Positions 1 through 8,546 of a stretch of DNA of 14,405 nucleotides are shown one piece after another. Source of the DNA: Pilaira anomala (Eukaryota; Mucoromycota; Mucoromycetes; Mucorales; Mucoraceae). Location: assembly GCA_025716855.1 (NCBI GenBank), contig JAIXMQ010000193.1:1-14405 (forward strand), read 5' to 3'. Made by a program: the position numbers and the translations under genes. Positions within the stretch are counted from its first letter, which is position 1, and each line of letters starts with the position of its first letter. The notes below the pieces were generated by a model that saw only the letters and a list, made by a program, of their open reading frames with translations, did not search any database and was not told where the DNA came from.

Positions 1-10
1 TTGAGTTTGG

Positions 11-3000
11 ATGGGTCGGTTCATTCAGTGGATGATGATAAGCCAGCTGCAGATTTCAAAATTTAATGAACAATATGAAGGATTGTATAATTATGTTCAT
101 GGAGGTCGACAAGAATTGATAAATGAGATTTCTGGTGCAGAAAACTCTTATGCTGCTGTCGAAAGGTCTTTACAATATTATGCTCCTTCTGAAAGACACA
201 ATGTTACCATGGTGTTGAATGCATATGCTGAAAAGATTGAGGAGATGAAAAATCGAGTAAAAGGTTTTGATGATGATATTTCCATTACTAGAGCAAGAAT
301 TCAAGCTGAATTATACGCTGGTTTAAATGTGTTACCTGGTGAATTGGTAATGAATTTGGTACAAGAGTACCAATGGCCGAATGAAAACGTATGTCAAGAT
401 TTAGGACTACCCTATGATTACAATCTAATTTTTAGAGGTACATATAATCCACCAAGACGGGAAGCATTGGAAGCTGCTAAGGAAGGTAAAGCTATAAATA
501 ATGCAGCTGAGGCTCGTATTAGGGAACTGGAAGCGCTGGTGCAAAAGTTAAGTCTTGGTATGGGGGTTAGGGAAACGGTGGTTACGGGGAAGAAGCAACC
601 AACTACTCTGTTAAATGAAGTGGTGAAACCCGAAGAAAAAAAAGTTGATTATCATGAACGTCGAAAGAGAACTAAATTTCCTCGTTTTGAACAAGGTACG
701 GCTGCCGCTGCTCAACAATGGTTGAAACACTATGAACATTTATGTGGTTTCGTTAATTTTGATGAGAATGAAAAGGTAGCTGAATTATCTGTGGTATTGT
801 CGGGTCAGGCTCTGAATTGGTTTTTGAATGTTGAAAATCGTGAATGGAAATCAGTCAAGACTCAATTCCTGTTACAATTTGGTGGGGGTGAAAACCCGGC
901 CTTAATTGCATTAAGTGATTTAAAGAAGCTACGTCAAGGGAAGATGTCGATGAAAGAGTTTGGTCCTATCATCTTAGATTTATTTGATCGAGCCCAAATT
1001 TATCGTCCTGAATTGCAGTTAGATTACTTTAAGGAAAGGATTAATAGTGAACTACTTCGTGCTATGATTTATCGGGGGCCTAAGACTTTGGTAGAAGCTA
1101 TCAATGTTACTACAGAGGTGGAAGATGATTTGAAGCGTTTGAGTACTAGTGGTTCTGCTCCTGTATTTCCTACTGTAAGTTATGACACATCCTCTAGTGG
1201 CAGTACGGCTGCTGTGGTAGAAAAACAAAACTATCAAGGAAATGGAAGATCCCGAGGTCAAGGTTCACGTCAAGGTACTTATAGAGGTAGTTATAAGTCT
1301 GGTGGTTCTGGTTCTGGGTCTGGTTCTGGTTCTGGTTCTGGAGGCCATGGTGGTAATAATGGTGGTGATTCTAATAGATATCGTCATTCTGGATCAAGTG
1401 GATCTAAAACACAACAAGAAACTAGACGATGTTATAAATGTGGTACTAAAGGACATTTAGCTGGTGCTTGTCGTGTCAATAAACAAAAACAAGAAAACAA
1501 TTATTCTCAAAGTTTAGTTAACCCTGCTGAAGAAGAAGTGAATATTTTTGCTCATTTAGGAGGATTCAGGCAAAATACTCAAGTGACTCAAGAAGGGGAA
1601 GGTGGTGAGAAATATCGGTTTTCGAAGACAATGGTGTTAAAGGATGGTAATGATCAAGAATGCTTAGTCGATACGGGTGCTACTGTCAGTTCAGTTGCCT
1701 GGGATACTGTAAAAAAATTAAAATTGCATACTTTCAAGACACCTATGAAGTTTATCCAATATGGCAGCGGTACGACTCAACCTACTGAGGATAAGGCGAT
1801 CATGAAGTTTTCAGTGAATGGGGTAGCAACAAGAGCCCTTATGTATGTTGTTGATCACCAAAATACCGAGGTGATTCTAGGAATGGACTGGATGGTTGAG
1901 GAAGATTGGGCTTTGAGACCTAAAACGAAAGAATTGTTCAAAATAGAAGATAAGCAGAATGTCCAACAAGAAGGTAAATCGATAAAAGAAAAATGGACAG
2001 ATGAGTTATTAAAGGAATTCCCAAGTATAATTCCGAGTGATGATGAAGTTCAAACTGTAACCAACGCACCCTATAAACATAGAATTTTAACTGGTGATGC
2101 TTTGCCTGTGTATGTGCGTGATTATAGAAGACCTTTTGTTGAAAGTAAACAGATCAAGGTAGAAGTTGCTGAAATGTTGAAGAAGAAGGTTATTGAACCT
2201 AGTACGAGTGCTTGGTGCTCCCCTGTGGTGTTGATAAAAAAAGGTGATCATGCTCAAGCTCTGAAAAATGGTACTCCATTACAATGGCGGTTTTGTATCG
2301 ACTATAGGCGATTGAATGCTGTTACTGAAAAGGACAAGTTTCCGATTGGTAACCTAAATGAATTGCTAGATAGATTGATTGGATGCAAGTATTTGAGTAC
2401 GATTGATCTGAAGGCGGGTTACTGGCAAATTCCAATGGATCCAAGAGATGCACATAAAACTGCTTTTATTGCTGATGGCGCATTATATCAATTTAGGGTA
2501 TTGCCTTTTGGTTGTGTTACTGCACCTAATGCTTTTTCTCGGTTCATGGCTGAGGTAACTAGTGGGTTGAAAAATTGTAAGGTATATCTCGATGATATTA
2601 TTATTTTTAGTAAAACTAGCGAAGAACACAAGAATGACTTGCGAGCTTTGGTATCAAGATTAGCTGAATATAATTTGAAGATTTCGGTGAAGAAGAGCAA
2701 GTTTTTTCAGCGTGAGGTTACCTATTTAGGGTTCATTGTAAGTGATCAAGGTATCCGGTCAAATCCTGCTAAGATTCAAATGATCAAGGACTGGAAGGCT
2801 CCAACAACTGTATCCGCGTTACAACGTTTTTTAGGGTTCTGTGCTTTCTATCATAGGTTCCTAAATAACTTAACTCAAGTGGCGGCTCCGTTATATATAT
2901 TGTTGCGAAAGGATCAAGAATTTGAATGGACCCAAGAAACTGATGTGGCGTTTGGAGAATTAAAAAAAATGGTGATGAACTTACCTACGTTAGCGTATCC

Positions 3001-3916
3001 GGATCCAGCTAAGCCTTACGATGTTCATACCGATGCAAGTACTCATGGTTTAGGTGCTGTTATCGTACAGGATGGTCGTCCTGTTGCCTTAGCTAGTCGT
3101 ACTCTTACTGCCGCTGAGAAGAATTATAGCACTACGGAACAGGAAGCTTTGTGTGTCTTTTATGCATTAAAGCATTTTTACCCTTATTTGTACGGTGCTA
3201 CTTTAATCATTTACACCGATCATGCTGCGCTCAAGAGTATTTTATCGACGAAGGAACCAAAAGGACGTATTGCAAGATGGATCTTAGAAATTCAAGGCTA
3301 TACTTTCACTATTATTCATAGAAAGGGTTCTCTAAATGCAGATGCTGATGCTTTAAGTCGTCGTGATCAAGTTAATTCCCAAGAGGTACAAGGTCCAACT
3401 AAAGAAAATTCTCAAGGGGGGGATGGTATTGGTCAACAAGTTTTATCTGGGATATTACATTTGAAGAATGAACAAACTAAGGATTCTGTAATCAAAGCGC
3501 TTATGAAAGATGGGATCAAGATGCCGTATAAATGGATTAATCAAATATTGTATTATGTGTACGAAGATAAATCGAGTGTACCGGTTACTCCTCAGTCATT
3601 GGTCAAGTCATTATTAAGAAGCATGCATAACTCTCCTACAGGTGGTCATTTTGGTGTAGAGAAGACTATGGCTAAACTTAGGTTATTAGGGTGGTGGCCA
3701 AATATGTTGGAAGATACCAAGAATTGGATTCAAAGTTGTGATGAATGTCAACGATTCAAAATAAGAAATGATTCCACGGTACCGCCTATGAAGCCTATTA
3801 TACCCTCTCGATTAGGTGAAATTTGGGCACTGGATATTGCTATGCTTCCATTGTCAAATAATGGTAACAGGTATTTACTGGTAATGGCTGAATATTTGAG
3901 TTGTCACTTGGTGTAA
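11..3916 (+). CDS. Element A: Ty3/Gypsy Gag-Pol polyprotein, N-terminal part, interrupted in integrase
   Basis: Single-frame Gag-Pol of an LTR retrotransposon, which would form virus-like particles, copy its RNA to cDNA and integrate it. Visible order: an N-terminal extension with a helical, coiled-coil-like stretch near residues 155-180; a Gag capsid-like region (about 225-395); a Gly/Ser-rich linker; a CX2CX4HX4C zinc knuckle (CYKC...H...C); an aspartic protease with DTGA (D554); RT with YLDD (D861/D862); RNase H with D1008 in HTDAS and a later YTDH Asp; the integrase zinc-binding H1206/H1213/C1243/C1246; and the first integrase catalytic Asp (D1275). Native sequence ends at about 3901; the last residues and stop come from the LTR of element B. 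The frame opens after a stop at 2-4, so ATG 11 is the first possible start; ATG 32 is an alternative. Family is certain, precise start is not. Confidence 0.93.
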   Translation: MGRFIQWMMISQLQISKFNEQYEGLYNYVHGGRQELINEISGAENSYAAVERSLQYYAPSERHNVTMVLNAYAEKIEEMKNRVKGFDDDISITRARIQAELYAGLNVLPGELVMNLVQEYQWPNENVCQDLGLPYDYNLIFRGTYNPPRREALEAAKEGKAINNAAEARIRELEALVQKLSLGMGVRETVVTGKKQPTTLLNEVVKPEEKKVDYHERRKRTKFPRFEQGTAAAAQQWLKHYEHLCGFVNFDENEKVAELSVVLSGQALNWFLNVENREWKSVKTQFLLQFGGGENPALIALSDLKKLRQGKMSMKEFGPIILDLFDRAQIYRPELQLDYFKERINSELLRAMIYRGPKTLVEAINVTTEVEDDLKRLSTSGSAPVFPTVSYDTSSSGSTAAVVEKQNYQGNGRSRGQGSRQGTYRGSYKSGGSGSGSGSGSGSGGHGGNNGGDSNRYRHSGSSGSKTQQETRRCYKCGTKGHLAGACRVNKQKQENNYSQSLVNPAEEEVNIFAHLGGFRQNTQVTQEGEGGEKYRFSKTMVLKDGNDQECLVDTGATVSSVAWDTVKKLKLHTFKTPMKFIQYGSGTTQPTEDKAIMKFSVNGVATRALMYVVDHQNTEVILGMDWMVEEDWALRPKTKELFKIEDKQNVQQEGKSIKEKWTDELLKEFPSIIPSDDEVQTVTNAPYKHRILTGDALPVYVRDYRRPFVESKQIKVEVAEMLKKKVIEPSTSAWCSPVVLIKKGDHAQALKNGTPLQWRFCIDYRRLNAVTEKDKFPIGNLNELLDRLIGCKYLSTIDLKAGYWQIPMDPRDAHKTAFIADGALYQFRVLPFGCVTAPNAFSRFMAEVTSGLKNCKVYLDDIIIFSKTSEEHKNDLRALVSRLAEYNLKISVKKSKFFQREVTYLGFIVSDQGIRSNPAKIQMIKDWKAPTTVSALQRFLGFCAFYHRFLNNLTQVAAPLYILLRKDQEFEWTQETDVAFGELKKMVMNLPTLAYPDPAKPYDVHTDASTHGLGAVIVQDGRPVALASRTLTAAEKNYSTTEQEALCVFYALKHFYPYLYGATLIIYTDHAALKSILSTKEPKGRIARWILEIQGYTFTIIHRKGSLNADADALSRRDQVNSQEVQGPTKENSQGGDGIGQQVLSGILHLKNEQTKDSVIKALMKDGIKMPYKWINQILYYVYEDKSSVPVTPQSLVKSLLRSMHNSPTGGHFGVEKTMAKLRLLGWWPNMLEDTKNWIQSCDECQRFKIRNDSTVPPMKPIIPSRLGEIWALDIAMLPLSNNGNRYLLVMAEYLSCHLV
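3898..3901. repeat. Target-site duplication of element B, left copy (GAGT)
   Basis: GAGT directly precedes the TGTCAC start of the left LTR and recurs right after the right LTR. Four to six bp is usual for Ty3/Gypsy integrases. The four bases lie within the disrupted integrase codons of element A. Confidence 0.85.
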
Positions 3917-4284
3917 CTGTTTCTGAATAAAACTTGACAACTGGAATTCTAGTGTAAATTGTATTGGTATTCTGAACGTAACTTGCAAAGATTAAGAATA
4001 TAAAGTATGTAACATATTATGATAAGAGAAGTGAAGGAGGAAGAGATTGTATCGTAGAAAAAAAAAAGGAAATTGTTATCGTTTTGGAACCCAGTTTAGT
4101 CACCTTCTGTTATTTATTTATATATGATTTACGTATCTTATTCAACCTTATAGTTATCTGCTTTTAATTTTACCCTTATCTACCTATCTTACTTTACTTT
4201 GGATTCTTCTTATTTTTTTTTTACACAAACATGTCAAACAACATCCCATTTTCAATTTATCAAATTATCACATTATTATTTTAG

Positions 4285-4291
4285 TATAAAA
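4285..4291 (+). promoter_or_regulatory. TATA box in element B 5' LTR
   Basis: TATAAAA followed by GGGGC, about 220 bp from the LTR end. A transcript from here would start around 4310-4320, placing the U3/R border there and including gag downstream. The same motif lies at 10280-10286 in the 3' LTR. Start site is inferred. Confidence 0.6.
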
Positions 4292-4311
4292 GGGGCTTAA
4301 TCCTACTATGA

Positions 4312-4317
4312 AATAAA
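4312..4317 (+). promoter_or_regulatory. AATAAA polyadenylation-type hexamer in element B 5' LTR
   Basis: AATAAA sits about 20 bp downstream of the TATA box; the same hexamer in the 3' LTR would signal 3'-end formation of the genomic RNA. In element A's unrelated LTR an AATAAA is likewise found close downstream of a TATA box. Confidence 0.4.
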
Positions 4318-4508
4318 CCTCATCGAATTTTACCTAGAGATATCTTCTATCCATTTGAATATTAATCTGGTTCAAATAGACACAAAGTAGGTTTTACAGT
4401 CGCCTAGGTTCTTGTGTTGTATTTAGTGATTAATCGTTTATTGTAGTCTGTTCTCTTTTGTATCGTTTAAATATATATAAAACCCCCTCAACTACCGCTA
4501 CTGTCAAT

Positions 4509-4522
4509 TGGTCCGATCAACC
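4509..4522 (+). other. Candidate primer-binding site of element B
   Basis: TGGTCCGATCAACC begins two bases after the 5' LTR. TGG complements the CCA end of a tRNA, and this is the normal position of a primer-binding site. I could not match the rest to a specific tRNA from memory, so the primer identity is unknown. Confidence 0.35.
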
Positions 4523-4571
4523 AGATCTTTTTCTTTTTATACAAGTAGCCATTAGCCCTCAAATTAACTCA

Positions 4572-5528
4572 ATGTCTGATATAGCAAATAAACCTGCTGG
4601 TAGTGGTCATCTCTTGCGATTTCTCAGTGATCCCAAGGACTTCTCTGGTTCAACAAGTCAAGATACTGCCAATAAGGTTAATCCTCTAGGCTGGCTGAAG
4701 AAACTAAACAGACTGAAAGACCTTATCAAGCTTACGGATGGTCAAATTCTTATTATTGCGGCTGATCACCTGGTGGGAAAGGCTGGTATCTGGTACGATA
4801 TTATTGGAAGTACTGCTACAACTTGGACAGCTTTTACTGAAATGTTCAAAAAGAAGTACTGCGCCGGTCTTGAAGATGTATATTGGTCTCAAATCAAAGA
4901 ATGTAAACAACTTCAAGGTGAAACTGTTGAAGACGTAGATGTTCGCCTCAGGGAATTGTACTCTTTAGTTAATGTTACTGATAACAAAATGATGATTCGT
5001 TCTTTTCTTGATGCCATTCATCCTCGTATTGCTTATGAAGTCGAAAGAAGTAGTGAAGATTCTGCCTTCTCTAGGAACTTAGAAGTCTTGGTATCAACTG
5101 CTGCGAGAATCGAATCTGTCGGTCTGAAGTATCAAAAAAGAGGTGTAGAAACGGTTTCGACTGTCGGTAGTGTCATTCATGTCCCTATTAGTCCATCAAG
5201 TAACACCCCAAGTGTAGGCAATCAATCTTATGCTGGTTCTGATTCTAATACTATTAATGAACTGTTAAAAGAATTTAAAGAATTAAAAATTAATATGATT
5301 AACACTCCCAGAAGTTACTCAAATAATTCTCGTACTCTTACTTGTTTCCAATGTGGTGAAGTAGGCCACAAGAAACCTGACTGTCCTCAGATACGTGATA
5401 GTAGACCATATAATAATAATCAGGGTCCTCCAGTTTCGGGTTCTAACGCTATTCCTATTGGGTCGCCTAATAGTAACAAAAATAATCAAGCTGAAAGTTC
5501 GGGAAAAGCCAGAGAGTATCACCAATAA
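4572..5528 (+). CDS. gag: Element B Gag (capsid/nucleocapsid)
   Basis: Structural protein of the virus-like particle, 318 residues from ATG 4572. This ATG is chosen because the frame upstream of it has only a TTG and runs back into the LTR, and because it lies 65 nt after the LTR, a normal leader. A retrotransposon-type capsid region spans roughly residues 50-190 (GKAGIWYDII, then a W..F...F motif and a later IHPRI segment). A single CCHC zinc knuckle of CX2CX4HX4C form (CFQCGEVGHKKPDC) near the C-terminus would bind RNA. A Ser/Asn-rich linker precedes the knuckle and an Asn-rich tail follows it. The C-terminus overlaps the -1 pol frame across 5495-5528 and carries the slippery site. Confidence 0.92.
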   Translation: MSDIANKPAGSGHLLRFLSDPKDFSGSTSQDTANKVNPLGWLKKLNRLKDLIKLTDGQILIIAADHLVGKAGIWYDIIGSTATTWTAFTEMFKKKYCAGLEDVYWSQIKECKQLQGETVEDVDVRLRELYSLVNVTDNKMMIRSFLDAIHPRIAYEVERSSEDSAFSRNLEVLVSTAARIESVGLKYQKRGVETVSTVGSVIHVPISPSSNTPSVGNQSYAGSDSNTINELLKEFKELKINMINTPRSYSNNSRTLTCFQCGEVGHKKPDCPQIRDSRPYNNNQGPPVSGSNAIPIGSPNSNKNNQAESSGKAREYHQ

Positions 5529-5563
5529 AGGTAGATGATACTCAATCAAATTTAATTCCTTTA
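5501..5563 (+). promoter_or_regulatory. Candidate -1 programmed ribosomal frameshift signal at element B gag-pol junction
   Basis: The heptamer GGGAAAA at 5501-5507 is read in the gag frame as G GGA AAA, which fits X XXY YYZ. After a 6-nt spacer comes a perfect 8-bp stem, GAGTATCA (5514-5521) with TGATACTC (5536-5543). The gag stop TAA (5526-5528) lies in its loop. Loop bases TAAAGG (5526-5531) can pair with CCTTTA (5558-5563), giving a possible H-type pseudoknot. The pol frame is exactly -1 to gag and opens at 5495, just upstream of the heptamer. Function is inferred from geometry. Confidence 0.65.
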
Positions 5564-7534
5564 CCCCCACCACCTGAAGAAAATACAGTGTATTCTATTG
5601 AAAGTGTTCTTGAAATTAATGCGGTTAAACGAAAGCGCTTGGATGAACCGCCTGTTACAAGAAAAATGTCAAACAATGGTATGGAAATTATTGGTGGACC
5701 TAGTACTTCGACTTCGCCAAAATCTGTAACCGAAAATAAATCGTCAAGAGCAAAGCCATCAAAAAGAAAACCAATGAAGAAAATACCACTTGCTGTTAAT
5801 CGACACAACATTTGGGACAAATTTAAAACATTGAACTCAGGCTTATCTTTTATTGACTGGTTAGCTATTGATCGTGATGCTCAAAAACAATTAATGGAAG
5901 GTCTTAGGACACTCCGTTCAAGAAAGAAAATAAGAAGACCAGCCGTAGATCAAGTAAATGAAGACGTGATCATGGTAGATGAAACTCCTTCCAAACTTGG
6001 TCTGAATACTGTGGCTTCTGTTCAAAGGTGGAATACTATGCTAGAAGATGATTCAAGCAGTGAAAATAGTGATTATGATTCTGCTTGGAATACTGACTCT
6101 GAAGAAAGTGATGCGTCAACAACAAACACTAGCGAATTAGGCTCAATCACAAATTATCCTTATTCTCTAAATGTCATGCGTTCTAGTGCTCCCCTGACAG
6201 CTCCAATCAGTATCAATGGTCATATTATCTATGCTATCTTTGACTCGGGTGCCTCAGTATCATTGCTTTCTGAAAACTTGGCCAAGAAGCTAATGTTAAA
6301 AACTAATGGTGATAAAATGCAGCTAGTGGCGTTCAATGAAAATCATTCTAGTGAAAGCGAAATCGCCCCGGATGTCCCTGTAATGATTGGCGGTCATCTT
6401 CGACCTGAGCATATGTGTATTCACAGAACATCACCAGAAGATAGAAGAAATAATTTGTGTATCTTGGGTATGACCTGGTTCCGAGCTTATCATGTTGCAG
6501 TGGATCTTAAAACAAATGTTATCTCTTTTCCTATCTCTTATAATGGCAAGATTCCGGAAAATAGTGTTACTCCAAGAGTTGAAATCCAAGGTACTTCTAG
6601 TAGAGATTTAGGAAGGTCTAATTACCCAAGTACTATTTCGGAATCGTCTAATGGGGTGCATTTCTATGATGATGATGCTGAATCTATGGTGCCAAACATA
6701 GGTAACGAAGTATTTGCGGTCATGGTCTCTCAAACTACTGGCAAGATAAATTCAAACAATACTGTAGTTAACGCTCTGTTGAAGCCTTATCACGAAGATG
6801 TAATTGATATGACAGAAGATGAAAGTGAAGAGCTAACTAAGGAATCTGAAGATAAGGCGATTGATGTTAGTAAAGTCCCTGATTTTCTGTTACCTCTGAT
6901 TGAAGAATACAAAGATTGTTTTGTCGAAGTTCGAGGTTTAGGTCGTGTAACTATTGCTGAACATAGAATTGAAACCTTTAAAGATGTTGAACCTATAACT
7001 TCGAAACCTTTCCGAATGTCATGGGTAGAACAAGAGCAATTACAAAAAGAGTTATCTGAAATGCTTGAATTGGGTCTTATCCGTCCTAGTACCGGGTCTT
7101 GGTGTTCTCCATGTTTCTTCATTAGGAAAAAGGCTACAGCGGGTAATCCGAATCCAGGTTTGCGTTTGCTGATTGATTATAGAAGGCTGAATGCAGTCTG
7201 TCCCAAAACACCTTTTCCACTACCTTTGATGGATGATCTACTTGATTCACTTGCAGGTGCTAAATATTTTACTACTTTGGATGCTGCTTCTGGTTATTAT
7301 CAAGTACCACTTCATCCTGATGACATTGAAAAATCTGCATTTATCACTCCTCGAGGAACCTATGAATTTTTGGTTATGGCCTTTGGACTCACTAATGCTC
7401 CTTATCAATATCAAAGAATGATGAATATGTTGTTACAAGAATATATTGGGTCGTTCGTATTCGTGTTTATTGATGATATTATTATTTTCTCTCGTACTGC
7501 TGAACAACACAGTGAACACATCAAATGGTCTTAG
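5501..7534 (+). CDS. pol: Element B Pol, first part: protease and reverse transcriptase up to active site
   Basis: It has no suitable ATG near its beginning (a GTG at 5588, first ATG at 5663), which agrees with expression by -1 frameshifting from gag. A roughly 200-residue pre-protease extension has two basic patches (KRKR and KPSKRKPMKK), then an acidic Ser-rich stretch. The aspartic protease carries DSGAS at nt 6242 and a LGMTWF motif. RT contains the LIDYRRLNAV block, LDAASGYYQ, FGLTNAP and the catalytic FIDD (Asp codons at 7472 and 7475). The frame ends soon after, at TAG 7532, because of an apparent 1-nt loss near 7527; the homologous RT sequence continues at once in the -1 frame. Conserved order and motifs make the family certain. 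Confidence 0.92.
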   Translation, partial: GKSQRVSPIKVDDTQSNLIPLPPPPEENTVYSIESVLEINAVKRKRLDEPPVTRKMSNNGMEIIGGPSTSTSPKSVTENKSSRAKPSKRKPMKKIPLAVNRHNIWDKFKTLNSGLSFIDWLAIDRDAQKQLMEGLRTLRSRKKIRRPAVDQVNEDVIMVDETPSKLGLNTVASVQRWNTMLEDDSSSENSDYDSAWNTDSEESDASTTNTSELGSITNYPYSLNVMRSSAPLTAPISINGHIIYAIFDSGASVSLLSENLAKKLMLKTNGDKMQLVAFNENHSSESEIAPDVPVMIGGHLRPEHMCIHRTSPEDRRNNLCILGMTWFRAYHVAVDLKTNVISFPISYNGKIPENSVTPRVEIQGTSSRDLGRSNYPSTISESSNGVHFYDDDAESMVPNIGNEVFAVMVSQTTGKINSNNTVVNALLKPYHEDVIDMTEDESEELTKESEDKAIDVSKVPDFLLPLIEEYKDCFVEVRGLGRVTIAEHRIETFKDVEPITSKPFRMSWVEQEQLQKELSEMLELGLIRPSTGSWCSPCFFIRKKATAGNPNPGLRLLIDYRRLNAVCPKTPFPLPLMDDLLDSLAGAKYFTTLDAASGYYQVPLHPDDIEKSAFITPRGTYEFLVMAFGLTNAPYQYQRMMNMLLQEYIGSFVFVFIDDIIIFSRTAEQHSEHIKWS
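7521..7534 (+). other. Frameshift lesion in element B RT
   Basis: The first frame reads to a TAG at 7532-7534, while conserved RT sequence resumes in the -1 frame at about 7529. Homology runs across the point with no residues missing, which fits loss of one base in the G run at 7527-7528. No X XXY YYZ slippery heptamer is in register here, so a programmed shift is unlikely. A sequencing error cannot be excluded. Confidence 0.7.
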
Positions 7535-8286
7535 AGAAATGTCAAGGTGCTAATTTGCGACTGAAATGGAAAAAGTGTACTTGGGGTTCTACTGAAGGTG
7601 TGGAATATCTTGGTCACAAAATTGGTCCTAGTGGTCTTTTACCCAATATTGCAAATACGGAGAAAATCTTGTTGTTTCCTGAACCAGAAAATGCTACTGC
7701 TTTGCGTTCCTTTTTGGGTACTACTGGTTTTTATAGAAGATTCTGCAAGGATTATGCTAAAACCACTCAACCTCTGAACAAGTTACTTAAGAAGAATGCC
7801 AAGTATATTTGGGGCCCCACTCAACAACAAGCGTTTAATGATCTGAAGTTAGTATTGACTACTCCTCCTTTGTTATCGTATCCTGATCGAAGTATGAAAC
7901 AAGTTATTACTACTGACGGAAGTGCTGTTGCTATCTCGTGTATACTTAGTCAATTCCCTATTGGTGAACCTTCTCGAGAAAGCGTTATCTCTTATAATTC
8001 CAGATGTCTTCGTGAAAATGAGATGAACTATTCGGCTGTCCATATTGAGGCTCTTGCGATTGTCTGGGCGGTACAGAAGTACAAGTATTACTTAACTGGT
8101 CGAAAATTCCTTTTGAGAACTGATAACGTTGCCTTGGTCTGGATCTTGAAACCCTCAGCAAAACCAAGTCCTAAATTGAGTAGGTGGGCTGCTAGTTTGA
8201 GTGAGTTCGATTACGATGTGGAACATATTAGTGGCGTAACCAATCCAACGGATAGTTTATCTCGGTATCTCCCAACTGATAACTAA
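7525..8286 (+). CDS. pol: Element B Pol, second part: RT thumb/connection and RNase H (frameshifted)
   Basis: It continues the RT of 5501-7534 in the next (-1) frame. Early residues (VLEKCQGANLRLKWKKC, then VEYLGHKIG) are the standard sequence following the RT active site, and a SFLGTTGFYRRF block follows. RNase H has D131 in TTDGS, the Glu in HIEALAIVWA, the Asp in LRTDN and the final Asp in NPTDSLSRY, a complete DEDD set. The ATG at 7525 is fortuitous, produced by the frameshift. The frame ends at TAA 8284-8286 shortly after RNase H, where other Ty3/Gypsy elements read through into integrase. As a separate protein it would lack an RT active site. Confidence 0.88.
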   Translation: MVLEKCQGANLRLKWKKCTWGSTEGVEYLGHKIGPSGLLPNIANTEKILLFPEPENATALRSFLGTTGFYRRFCKDYAKTTQPLNKLLKKNAKYIWGPTQQQAFNDLKLVLTTPPLLSYPDRSMKQVITTDGSAVAISCILSQFPIGEPSRESVISYNSRCLRENEMNYSAVHIEALAIVWAVQKYKYYLTGRKFLLRTDNVALVWILKPSAKPSPKLSRWAASLSEFDYDVEHISGVTNPTDSLSRYLPTDN

Positions 8287-8546
8287 GTCTTACTGATAAC
8301 TATGTTCAAAATATGATAAGAAATTTATAAAAAAGAAAAAATATATATATATATATATATAAATACTTAAAAAAAAAAAAAAAAAAAAAACTTTATCAAA
8401 TCAATTCTACCTTTTCTTTTACCTTTATTTTTTACTTTTATAAAAAAAAAAAAAAATAAATAAAACATCTATTTCTATCTTTAAAATCTTTATACGTACA
8501 TTCAATAATTGACCGCTTTGGCTCATATAAATAGCTCTGAATAAAT
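8287..8546. other. AT-rich non-coding spacer splitting RNase H from integrase in element B
   Basis: About 260 bp with stops in all frames. It holds an 11-bp direct repeat ACTGATAACTA (8275-8285 and 8292-8302), an AT dinucleotide run (about 8341-8361), an A22 run (8369-8390) and an A15 run (8442-8456). A TATAAATA (8526-8533) lies just before the integrase ATG. Pol is normally continuous here. It could be an insertion, a degenerate segment, an intron or a promoter-bearing spacer; no in-phase GT-AG pair was found to join the two frames. Confidence 0.7.
8526..8533 (+). promoter_or_regulatory. TATA-like motif upstream of element B integrase ATG
   Basis: TATAAATA lies 13 bp before the integrase ATG, in DNA rich in A and T runs. 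It is close for a promoter initiating before that ATG, and such motifs are frequent by chance in AT-rich DNA. Weak evidence. Confidence 0.2.

Larger units (their letters stand above)
3902..4506 (+). repeat. Element B 5' LTR (605 bp)
   Basis: Direct repeat of 9895-10501, beginning TGTCAC and ending CTGTCA. It contains long A and T homopolymers, a TATA box at 4285-4291 and an AATAAA at 4312-4317, as expected for U3 promoter and R polyadenylation signals. Compared with the 3' copy it has A at 4353 (C in the other) and shorter or longer A/T runs. Its first 15 bases add a few residues and a stop (3914-3916) to element A's truncated polyprotein. Confidence 0.95.

Noticed and set aside
1052..1261. 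Short minus-strand frames inside gag-pol (also 2488-2700, 5319-5573, 5542-5820, 6790-7122, 7985-8167, 8583-8774, 9395-9646, 10683-10919 and 11097-11282)
   Set aside because: They are antisense to strongly conserved coding sequence, with no recognisable domains.
1242..1460. Plus-strand frame with a Val/Leu-rich hydrophobic stretch
   Set aside because: It is an out-of-frame reading of the Gly/Ser microsatellite of element A; the hydrophobicity is an artefact of the repeat.
4363..4380. Self-priming as in Tf1: LTR bases ATCTGGTT complement the leader AACCAGAT near 4519
   Set aside because: The match is only 8 bp and is not at the likely 5' end of the transcript, so it is probably chance.
4458..4571. 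Extension of element B Gag upstream of ATG 4572
   Set aside because: It would start at a TTG inside the LTR, and the reading would cross the LTR end and primer-binding site.
7521..7534. A second programmed frameshift in element B pol
   Set aside because: No in-register slippery heptamer is present, and homology indicates a simple base loss.
8287..8546. Spliceosomal intron joining RNase H and integrase
   Set aside because: No GT-AG pair was found that skips the TGA at 8538 and keeps both frames in phase; left as a test rather than a call.
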